From NCBI GenBank assembly GCA_934569215.1, contig CAKTKF010000098.1:1-5575 (forward strand): a DNA stretch of 5,575 bases. The letters are read 5' to 3'. Shown piece after piece: positions 1 to 4,589 of the stretch; within the stretch, counting starts at the first letter, position 1; each line of letters starts with the position of its first letter. A program made the translations under genes and the position numbers. The notes under the pieces are model-generated. The model was not told the DNA's origin, did no database searches, and saw only the letters and a list, made by a program, of their open reading frames with translations. Source of the stretch: an uncultured Oscillospiraceae bacterium. GTDB taxonomy: Bacteria; Bacillota; Clostridia; Oscillospirales; Oscillospiraceae.

Positions 1-62
1 CCCTCCAGCGCAGGACGGCAGTCGTTCAGCTTCTGCTTATATGCGTCAAATTCAATGTTCAT
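1..62 (-). CDS. prfB: N-terminal fragment, probable peptide chain release factor 2 (partial)
   Basis: Only the first 20 codons are inside the window; the rest lies beyond the left edge. The peptide begins MNIEFDAYKQKLNDCRPALE. Release factor 2 proteins of Firmicutes typically start with a short acidic/aromatic stretch, then a Y-K/R-x-K/R-L helix and a P-x-L-E segment, and this fragment matches that layout. The start is ATG with an AGGAAG ribosome binding site 13 bases upstream (76-81), a rather long spacing. The gene follows the tRNA-Arg terminator on the same strand; I see no convincing promoter in the 40 bases between. RF2 genes often carry a programmed +1 frameshift near codon 25, which would fall just outside the window. 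The identification rests on a short N-terminus only, so another coiled-coil-starting protein is possible. Confidence 0.5.
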   Translation of the reverse strand, partial: MNIEFDAYKQKLNDCRPALE

Positions 63-100
63 GATAAAACTCTCACTTCCTGTGGGATATAGGGAATTAC

Positions 101-140
101 AGAAAAAAGGCCGCAGATCAAACATGAGGCTGCGGCCTTT
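101..140 (-). terminator. Intrinsic terminator of the tRNA-Arg gene
   Basis: Read on the minus strand, an 11-bp perfect stem (arms 130-140 and 106-116, sequence AAAGGCCGCAG and its complement) encloses a 13-base loop. It is followed by a run of T (TTTTTT, sharing the last bases of the arm), then CTG. It begins two bases after the tRNA CCA end, so it ends the tRNA transcript and separates it from the release-factor-like gene. Confidence 0.9.
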
Positions 141-141
141 G

Positions 142-218
142 TGGCACACCAGAGGGGATTCGAACCTCCGACCTACCGCTTAGGAGGCGGTCGCTCTATC
201 CTGCTGAGCTACTGGTGC
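142..218 (-). tRNA. tRNA-Arg, anticodon CCU (decodes AGG)
   Basis: The 77-base sequence folds as a full cloverleaf. The acceptor stem is GCACCAG with CTGGTGT, the D arm is GCTC with GAGC, and the anticodon stem is ACCGC with GCGGT around the loop CTCCTAA. The variable loop is AGGTC, the T loop is TTCGAAT, the discriminator is G, and CCA is encoded. The anticodon CCU lies at 182-184 (AGG on the plus strand), giving arginine. Two imperfections are visible: a G1-U72 wobble at the acceptor end, and in the T stem (GGAGG against CCCCT) a G-U pair plus an A51-C63 mismatch. It has its own promoter and terminator, so it is a single-gene unit. Identity is firm; how well the T arm folds is less certain. 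Confidence 0.95.
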
Positions 219-230
219 ATACGCTTTTAT

Positions 231-259
231 ATTCTACCCAAATTTTTCTTGTCTGTCAA
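231..259 (-). promoter_or_regulatory. Sigma-A-type promoter of tRNA-Arg
   Basis: On the minus strand a perfect -35 box TTGACA (254-259) is followed by a 17-base spacer and a -10 box TAGAAT (231-236). The tRNA 5' end lies 12 bases downstream of the -10 box, which fits a very short precursor leader. This near-consensus promoter is as expected for a stable RNA gene. Confidence 0.9.
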
Positions 260-292
260 GAAAATACGTCACTTTTTTTGCCTGCGAGGGCA

Positions 293-298
293 TATACT
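293..298 (+). promoter_or_regulatory. Possible -10 box for the small peptide gene
   Basis: TATACT matches the -10 consensus at five of six bases and points away from the tRNA, toward the 26-codon gene. I cannot find a clear -35 box at the right distance (the sequence there is T-rich, around 269-276). If it is used, transcription would start near 305 and include the leader hairpin at 315-346. The tRNA and peptide promoters would then lie back to back. Confidence 0.35.
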
Positions 299-299
299 G

Positions 300-350
300 T
301 CAGGTAGCATTTTCGGGCGGCACTGCGCAATGGCAGATTGCCACCCCTGA
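300..350 (+). other. Stem-loop in the leader of the small peptide gene
   Basis: The sequence can fold into a nested hairpin. GGGCGGCA (315-322) pairs with TGCCACCC (339-346) at seven of eight positions. Inside it, CTGC (323-326) pairs with GCAG (333-336) around the loop GCAATG. TCAG (300-303) can pair with CTGA (347-350) outside it. The hairpin ends immediately before the ribosome binding site of the peptide gene. No T run follows, so it is not a terminator. A role in translation control or mRNA stability is inference. Confidence 0.5.
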
Positions 351-364
351 AAGAAGGTGAACCC

Positions 365-445
365 ATGTACAGCTGTGACGATCCCTGCGCCGATCTGGAC
401 GATCTGATCTTTGAAAAGGACGACGGCGGCCCCAGCGAGCGCTGA
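365..445 (+). CDS. Small acidic 26-residue peptide, unknown function
   Basis: An ATG at 365 is preceded by a good ribosome binding site (AAGAAGGTG at 351-359) and opens a 26-codon frame ending in TGA. The peptide starts MYSCDDPCADLDDLIF and ends GGPSER. It has seven Asp and two Glu against one Lys and one Arg, and two cysteines in a C-x3-C arrangement (residues 4 and 8). There is no membrane segment or signal peptide. Third codon positions are mostly G or C, like the neighbouring genes, which supports real coding. A terminator begins 20 bases after the stop, so it forms its own transcription unit, upstream of the antiporter and divergent from the tRNA. I do not recognise a family. It could be a metal-binding or regulatory microprotein, or a leader peptide, but nothing here decides this. 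Confidence 0.6.
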   Translation: MYSCDDPCADLDDLIFEKDDGGPSER

Positions 446-464
446 GGCTCTGTCCATATCGGTC

Positions 465-498
465 TGCCTCTCCCCTTTTGACGGGGTGAGGCATTTTT
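465..498 (+). terminator. Intrinsic terminator after the small peptide gene
   Basis: TGCCTCTCCCC (465-475) pairs with GGGGTGAGGCA (483-493), with a single T-T mismatch in an 11-bp stem and a 7-base loop, followed by TTTTT (494-498). It stands between the small peptide gene and the antiporter promoter, so it isolates the two units. Given the upstream peptide it could conceivably act as an attenuator, but the antiporter has its own promoter further down. Confidence 0.85.
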
Positions 499-579
499 CC
501 TTGCCGCAGAGGGCTGTCCATAACATAATATTGCACAATTCATTGCCGAAAAGGCGCAAATCTTTGGCGGGAATATTAC

Positions 580-608
580 TTGCATCCGGCTGTCGGGGAT
601 GGTATGAT
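580..608 (+). promoter_or_regulatory. Probable promoter of the antiporter gene
   Basis: A -10 box TATGAT (603-608, five of six) lies 17 bases after a partial -35 box TTGCAT (580-585). Transcription would start near 615, giving a leader of about 60 bases before the start codon. The -10 box lies inside a short dyad, GGTAT-G-ATACC (601-611), which could be an operator or chance. Otherwise the stretch 499-674 holds nothing else I can name. Confidence 0.6.
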
Positions 609-674
609 ACCGTGGTGCAAAAAAACATCATGATTCTGTCAAGTTGGTTTTTGAGAAAAGAAGGTATCAAAATT

Positions 675-1955
675 ATGGAGATTTATCTGATTGGTCTGGC
701 CGTAGCGCTGGTCGGCGGACTGCTTATGTCCCGCCTTACCCGGCTGCTGCATCTTCCCGCCGTCACGGCCTACCTGGTGGCCGGACTGCTCCTCGGGCCG
801 TTCTTCCTGGGGCGGCTGAACGTCCCCGGCCTGGGCTTCAACACCCTTGAGGAAGTGAACGTCCTCAGCATTGTGAGCCAGACTGCCCTGGGCTTCATCG
901 CCTTTGCCATGGGCAACGAGTTCCGCCTGAGTCAGCTGCGCACCATCGGCTCCCGCGCCATCATCATCGGCATTTTGCAGGCCGTGATCACCACCGTTGT
1001 CGTGGATGTCGTGCTTCTGCTGCTGCATCTGTTCTTCCCCCACATCATTTCCGTCCCCTGCGCCATTACCCTGGGCGCCATCGCCGCCGCAACTGCCCCC
1101 GCCGCCACGCTGATGGTGGTTCGCCAGTACAAGGCGGACGGCCCCATGACCCGGCTGCTGATGCTGGTGGTCGCCCTGGACGACGCCGTGGGTCTGCTGC
1201 TGTTCTCCGTGTCCTTCGGCATTGCTACGGCACTGTCCAACGGACAGGTCAGCGTGCTGGCCGTAGTCATCGAACCCATCGTGGAGATTCTCCTGTCCGT
1301 GGGTCTCGGCGGCTTTATGGGGCTGCTGCTCCACTGGGTGGAGCGGTTCTTCCACTCCCGCAGCAAGCGTATGTCTCTGTCCGTCGCCTTCGTCATGCTG
1401 ACGGTGGGTCTGAGTATGCTGGAATTCCAGATCGGCCCCGTCCACTGCGGATTCTCATTGCTGCTGGTGTGCATGATGACCGGCACCATCTTCTGCAACG
1501 TCTGCCCCACCTCCGAGGAACTGATGGAGCGTGTGGACGGCTGGACGATGCCCCTGAACATCCTGTTCTTCGTCATTTCCGGCGCGGAGCTTGACCTCAA
1601 CGTCCTGTCCCAGCCCGTGACCCTGATCGTCGGCATCATCTACATCATCGCCCGCTCCGCCGGTAAGTATTGCGGCGCGAACCTGAGCTGCCGCATCACC
1701 AAGGAGCCGAAGCCCATTGTGGATCACCTGGGCATCACGCTGCTGCCCCAGGCCGGTGTGGCGCTGGGCATGGCCATCACCGCCGCCACTCTCTCCGACG
1801 GTGCGCTGGCGAGAAACGTCGTGCTGTTCGCCGTGCTGGTTTACGAGCTGGTCGGCCCCACGCTGACGAAGCGCTCCCTGCTGGCCGTGGGGGAGATTCG
1901 CCCCGAAGGCCGCACCAGCGCCCGGAAGCAGAACGATCCGAAGGAAGCAAAGTAA
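675..1955 (+). CDS. Cation/proton antiporter, CPA2 (KefB/NapA-like) membrane domain
   Basis: The 426-residue protein is almost entirely hydrophobic membrane segments and fits the sodium/hydrogen exchanger fold (Pfam PF00999). Such proteins exchange Na+ or K+ for H+ across the inner membrane for pH and ion homeostasis. Visible family marks are the A-T-A-P-A stretch (residues 139-143), the adjacent acidic pair D169-D170 in a membrane helix (the ion-binding position of the CPA2 group), LPQAGVALG (357-365) and YELVGP (390-395). It ends in a short polar tail with no TrkA/RCK nucleotide-binding domain, so it is the short, unregulated form. The frame is open upstream to 411, but ATG 675 is chosen because it begins the first hydrophobic helix and has an AGAAGG site ten bases upstream (659-664); the upstream frame crosses a terminator and a promoter. 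It is transcribed alone and ends in its own terminator. The transported ion cannot be read from the sequence. Confidence 0.9.
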   Translation: MEIYLIGLAVALVGGLLMSRLTRLLHLPAVTAYLVAGLLLGPFFLGRLNVPGLGFNTLEEVNVLSIVSQTALGFIAFAMGNEFRLSQLRTIGSRAIIIGILQAVITTVVVDVVLLLLHLFFPHIISVPCAITLGAIAAATAPAATLMVVRQYKADGPMTRLLMLVVALDDAVGLLLFSVSFGIATALSNGQVSVLAVVIEPIVEILLSVGLGGFMGLLLHWVERFFHSRSKRMSLSVAFVMLTVGLSMLEFQIGPVHCGFSLLLVCMMTGTIFCNVCPTSEELMERVDGWTMPLNILFFVISGAELDLNVLSQPVTLIVGIIYIIARSAGKYCGANLSCRITKEPKPIVDHLGITLLPQAGVALGMAITAATLSDGALARNVVLFAVLVYELVGPTLTKRSLLAVGEIRPEGRTSARKQNDPKEAK

Positions 1956-1972
1956 ACCTCAAAAAGTATCAC

Positions 1973-2009
1973 AGCCCGGTTCGACGCACGCCGAACCGGG
2001 CTATTTTTT
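1973..2009 (+). terminator. Strong intrinsic terminator of the antiporter gene
   Basis: A perfect 11-bp stem (AGCCCGGTTCG at 1973-1983 with CGAACCGGGCT at 1992-2002) and an 8-base loop are followed by A and TTTTTT (2004-2009). It starts 17 bases after the stop codon. On the minus strand the same hairpin is followed by GTGATACTTTTTG, where the T run is displaced. It could therefore only weakly end the converging deacetylase transcript, for which I see no other terminator. Confidence 0.95.
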
Positions 2010-2035
2010 GACATTTTTCAGAGCCTTCCTCATAC

Positions 2036-2109
2036 TATTTCTCGATAAAATGGTTAACACCATTTTATCCTGCGAATCCTTCGCAGGCCGCCGATAGCGG
2101 CGAGAAATG
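2036..2109 (-). repeat. Cloverleaf element, left copy (four-way junction fold)
   Basis: Three back-to-back hairpins are enclosed by a closing stem with no unpaired base at the junction. The closing stem is ATTTCTC (2037-2043) with GAGAAAT (2102-2108), plus an outer T-G pair. Hairpin one is GATAAAATGGT (2044-2054) with its complement at 2059-2069, 11 bp with a 4-base loop. Hairpin two is CTGCGAA (2070-2076) with TTCGCAG (2080-2086), 7 bp with a 3-base loop. Hairpin three is GCCGC (2087-2091) with GCGGC (2097-2101), with a 5-base loop. The strand is given as minus because this copy is the reverse of the right one; which strand matters biologically is unknown. Confidence 0.85.
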
Positions 2110-2120
2110 TATGGACTTAC

Positions 2121-2195
2121 GTTTTTTTGCGGCTACGCCGCTGGCTGCTGAAACAGCAGCCGAATAAAACGGTTTTTAACCGTTTTATTGAAAAC
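2121..2195 (+). repeat. Cloverleaf element, right copy (four-way junction fold)
   Basis: This copy has the same plan as the left one in the opposite direction. GCGGC (2129-2133) pairs with GCCGC (2137-2141). GGCTGCTG (2143-2150) pairs with CAGCAGCC (2154-2161), extended by a T-G pair. AATAAAACGGT (2163-2173) pairs with ACCGTTTTATT (2179-2189). The closing stem is weaker: T2124-T2128 with GAAAA (2190-2194), including one T-G wobble, or alternatively GTTTT (2121-2125) with AAAAC (2191-2195). It lies six bases from the deacetylase stop codon, so in that gene's mRNA it would form the first part of the 3' untranslated region. Confidence 0.8.
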
Positions 2196-2200
2196 TAGTA

Positions 2201-3670
2201 TCAGTTAAGCACCCCGTGATGAACGCCGGGGCTGTTTTCCGTCAGGCGTTCAAAGGAATAGCCGTTGTTCAGTCCCCAGACGATGATGTCCTCCACCGCG
2301 TCCACGCTGAAATCGTGGATGTCATGCTGCAAAACCACGGAGACCCGATTCTGGCTGACGCCTGCCGTCACATTATTGAAAACAGTCTGTGCCTTTTTCG
2401 CGCCGCCTGCATCGTTGCTGTCCACGTTCCAGTCAAAATACTGGAAGCCCGCGTCCTGCACCGCCCGGGTCAGCAAGCTCATCAGCCCCACGTAGCTGTG
2501 GGCGCTGACGGTGTTGGAGCTGCCGCCGGGGAAGCGCATCAGGGTGGTTTTGACGCCGGTATTCCGGTAAATAACGTCCTGCATCCCCAGCAAATCCGCA
2601 AAATACGCCTCCGGACTGGCATAAATGCGCTCGTAAACGTGGGACATGGTGTGAATGCCGATGCTGTGTCCCCTGTCCACGATTTCCTTCATCATTTCGC
2701 CGTAGCCCCGGTTGGTGACAAAGAAGGTGGCCTTCACGCCGTAGCTGTCCAGCACGTCCAGCAGCTGCTGCGTGTAGGGGCCGGGGCCGTCGTCGAAGGT
2801 CAGATAAATGACCTTTCCCTCGGGCCAGACGACCTCGGGACGGGGAACCGCCTTCACCTCCACGGTTCTGGTGACGGTGGTAGTGTTTTCGTAGCCGTCG
2901 GTGACGGTGTAGGTCACGCTGTAGGTTCCCGGCGTCAGCCAGTCCACCTCACCGTCCACCTGCACCTGCCCGGTCAGATCGCCGTCCACGTTGTCCAGCG
3001 CGGAGTACCCCGGCTCCTGATAGAAGGTGCCGGTGGTGATGGCCATATCCGCGCCGCCCTCCAGCGTGATCTCCGGCGGGATCGGGTCGTAATAGGGTAC
3101 CTCCCGCTCGGCGTAGCCGGGATTTCCGGAGGAATCCGTCACCGCGTAGATGATCTTCCCGTATTCCTCCGACCGAACCACCCGGTCGGTGATGTCGCCG
3201 TCATAATTGTCGATGGCCTTGTAGCCCGCCTCCCGGTAGGGCGTGCCGGGGAGCAACGTCCCACCCGTGTCGGGGGTCAGGATAATCTCCGGGCATACCG
3301 TGTCCACAATCCGTACAATGCGCTGCGCCTCGGCGTGCATTCCCCGGTAGTCCGCTTCGTAGGTAAGGATATATTTCCCCGGTTTTCCCTCATCGACCTT
3401 CCCCTGAACGCCCACCGAAGCGCCCTCCGGGGACATGCCGTCCTTCCAGAGCAATGAGCCGCGGACGCATAGCTGCGCCCCCGGGTCCTGAAAATGCCCG
3501 CCGTATTCCAGCGTCATTTCCGGCTCGCCGTTCAGCTCCACGGAAAGGGAAAGCCGGTTCGCGGTCAGCACAAAGGCCACCGCGCACAGCAGCAAAACCG
3601 CCACTGCGGCAATGATCAATATCCACGTTTTCCCGTTTCCGCGAGGCTGTCTGTAAATCTGTTCCTCCAT
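2201..3670 (-). CDS. Membrane-anchored polysaccharide (peptidoglycan) deacetylase with Ig-like repeats
   Basis: This 489-residue protein has a short basic cytoplasmic tail, one membrane helix (about 15-37), then an extracellular part. Residues about 40-273 form three tandem Ig-like DUF5011-type repeats. The second and third carry DNxDGD(I/L)T signatures (154-161, 226-233); the first lacks this. Residues about 286-478 are a NodB-type carbohydrate esterase 4 domain, which removes acetyl groups from cell-wall amino sugars. The catalytic motifs are complete: TFDDGP (291-296; D293 base, D294 metal ligand), HTMSH (340-344, metal histidines), RFPGG (379-383), DWNVD (413-417) and LQHD (447-450, H449). 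Such enzymes usually N-deacetylate peptidoglycan and give lysozyme resistance; the exact substrate here is inferred. The start is ATG with AGAGGGG five bases upstream. It has no operon partner and converges on the antiporter. Confidence 0.92.
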   Translation of the reverse strand: MEEQIYRQPRGNGKTWILIIAAVAVLLLCAVAFVLTANRLSLSVELNGEPEMTLEYGGHFQDPGAQLCVRGSLLWKDGMSPEGASVGVQGKVDEGKPGKYILTYEADYRGMHAEAQRIVRIVDTVCPEIILTPDTGGTLLPGTPYREAGYKAIDNYDGDITDRVVRSEEYGKIIYAVTDSSGNPGYAEREVPYYDPIPPEITLEGGADMAITTGTFYQEPGYSALDNVDGDLTGQVQVDGEVDWLTPGTYSVTYTVTDGYENTTTVTRTVEVKAVPRPEVVWPEGKVIYLTFDDGPGPYTQQLLDVLDSYGVKATFFVTNRGYGEMMKEIVDRGHSIGIHTMSHVYERIYASPEAYFADLLGMQDVIYRNTGVKTTLMRFPGGSSNTVSAHSYVGLMSLLTRAVQDAGFQYFDWNVDSNDAGGAKKAQTVFNNVTAGVSQNRVSVVLQHDIHDFSVDAVEDIIVWGLNNGYSFERLTENSPGVHHGVLN

Positions 3671-3677
3671 ATGCGCC

Positions 3678-3739
3678 CCTCTTCCATTACGCCATTAGTT
3701 TACATAATCTTACACCATTCTATGCAAAAATGGAAGAGG
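3678..3739 (-). promoter_or_regulatory. 11-bp inverted repeat that can hide the deacetylase ribosome binding site
   Basis: CCTCTTCCATT (3678-3688) and AATGGAAGAGG (3729-3739) are perfect inverted copies 40 bases apart. On the minus strand the downstream arm contains the ribosome binding site of the deacetylase gene. The upstream arm reads CCTCTTCC, so a transcript carrying both arms could pair the site away. Transcripts starting from the proposed promoter just upstream of the gene would lack the upstream arm. As DNA, the dyad could instead be a pair of protein-binding half sites. The repeat is seen; the function is inferred. Confidence 0.6.
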
Positions 3740-3747
3740 TTTTTCAA
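3717..3747 (-). promoter_or_regulatory. Candidate promoter of the deacetylase gene
   Basis: On the minus strand, TTGAAA (3742-3747) and TAGAAT (3717-3722, five of six) are separated by 19 bases, longer than ideal. One arm of the inverted repeat lies in the spacer. An alternative -35, TTGCAT, would need a poorer -10. No intrinsic terminator separates the kinase pair from this point, so some read-through is possible. Confidence 0.4.
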
Positions 3748-3763
3748 AAAAATTTTTGGCTGC

Positions 3764-4585
3764 CTACTGTCCCAGCATTTCCGTCAGCTCCGGCAGAAGC
3801 GGCTCAAATTTGACGCCGTACCAATGGGCGGGGGAGTTCACCGTATTCTCAATGCACCGGCAGGTGAAATCCGCGGCGATTTTCGCCGCATCCAGCCGGT
3901 TTTTCCCCTGCATCAGCGCTCCCGTGAAGACGGCGGCGAAGATATCACCGGTTCCGTGGCACCCCTTCCCGATCCGCTTATGGCGGTATTCCTCCTGCAC
4001 CGCTCCCTCCCGAAGAACGACGCCGGTGCTGTCCTCCCCAAAGTCAACGCCGGTGAGGACAGCACAGGGGTGATGCAGCCCGTCCAGCAATCGGTTAACA
4101 TAATATTTTCCAATATTTTCCTGATATGGTAAACCAGACAGGATCGCCGCTTCCGTGACATTGGGCAGAATAATGTCCGCTTTCTCCGCCAGCGAACCGA
4201 TTGCCCGAACATACTCCTCGTCAAAGCCGGAGTACAGTTTTCCGTTATCCGCCATGGCCGGGTCAACGATGGACACGCCGCCGGGAGCAAGCAGCCGGTC
4301 GAAAATCTCCCCCGCCGCCTTCACCGCCGCCAGACTGCCAAGATATCCCACGAGAATTGCGTCAAACGTAATGCCATTCTCCAGCCAATGGTGCCAGATA
4401 TCCGTCAGCGCCCCGTCAAAATGCACCACGGCGGGCTTACCGAAGCCGCCGGTATGGGTGGACAGCAGCGCGGTGGGCAGGATACAGGCTTCCATGCCGC
4501 AGGCGGACAGAATCGGCAGCGCCACCGTGGTGGAACACTGCCCGACGCAGGAAATGTCCTGCATGGTCAAAACACGGCGATACAT
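3764..4585 (-). CDS. pdxK: Pyridoxamine/pyridoxine (vitamin B6) kinase
   Basis: The 273-residue protein belongs to the ribokinase superfamily, pyridoxal kinase branch (PF08543 type). It phosphorylates B6 vitamers with ATP, feeding pyridoxal phosphate salvage in the cytoplasm. Motifs visible are the N-terminal QDISCVGQCS substrate region (9-18), LPTALLSTHTGGF (36-48), VDPAMADNGKLY (107-118), PNVTEA (141-146), and the anion-hole/catalytic GTGD (211-214, base D214). The length is typical. The start at 4585 is chosen because the ribosome binding site GAGGA lies eight bases upstream and the family usually begins near M-x-R-V-L-T. An upstream in-frame ATG at 4603 would overlap the preceding gene and has a weaker site. 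It follows the PfkB kinase with a 4-base gap and is probably cotranscribed and translationally coupled with it. The exact vitamer preference cannot be read, so the symbol is a family assignment. Confidence 0.88.
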   Translation of the reverse strand: MYRRVLTMQDISCVGQCSTTVALPILSACGMEACILPTALLSTHTGGFGKPAVVHFDGALTDIWHHWLENGITFDAILVGYLGSLAAVKAAGEIFDRLLAPGGVSIVDPAMADNGKLYSGFDEEYVRAIGSLAEKADIILPNVTEAAILSGLPYQENIGKYYVNRLLDGLHHPCAVLTGVDFGEDSTGVVLREGAVQEEYRHKRIGKGCHGTGDIFAAVFTGALMQGKNRLDAAKIAADFTCRCIENTVNSPAHWYGVKFEPLLPELTEMLGQ

Positions 4586-4589
4586 TCCC

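Larger units (their letters stand above)
2029..2204. repeat. Composite inverted pair of cloverleaf-like repeat elements
   Basis: Nearly the whole space between the converging antiporter and deacetylase genes is taken up by two related structured elements in opposite orientation, joined by an 11-base spacer (2110-2120). The order of hairpins is AT-rich, middle, GC-rich on the left and GC-rich, middle, AT-rich on the right. The similarity continues past each closing stem: CTCATACTA (2029-2037) on the left and TAGTATCAG (2196-2204) on the right are inverted copies at eight of nine bases. The right end overlaps the deacetylase stop codon. No open reading frame lies inside. It resembles REP/BIME-type or MITE-type intergenic repeats in general design, but I cannot assign it to a named family from one window. 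Confidence 0.8.

Noticed and set aside
1..62. Programmed frameshift site of release factor 2
   Set aside because: The site would be around codon 25, beyond the left edge, so nothing can be seen here.
450..522. Nine-base direct repeat CTGTCCATA at 450-458 and 514-522
   Set aside because: It is too short, lacks other flanking symmetry, and is plausible by chance.
411..674. Upstream extension of the antiporter reading frame to an ATG at 411
   Set aside because: It would overlap the small peptide gene, a terminator and a promoter, has no ribosome binding site, and adds 88 non-membrane residues unlike the family.
639..1445. Long minus-strand open frame opposite the antiporter
   Set aside because: Its product is rich in His, Gln, Gly and Asp, typical of the antisense of a GC-rich membrane protein gene, with no domain or ribosome binding site.
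2029..2204. CRISPR array or ordinary terminators in the convergent intergenic region
   Set aside because: There are no direct repeats with regular spacers, and the hairpins are not followed by T runs in a terminator arrangement. The order is a nested four-way junction.
2216..3457. 413-codon plus-strand open frame opposite the deacetylase
   Set aside because: It is the antisense shadow of a gene with complete catalytic motifs; its Val/His/Gly-rich product has no recognisable domain.
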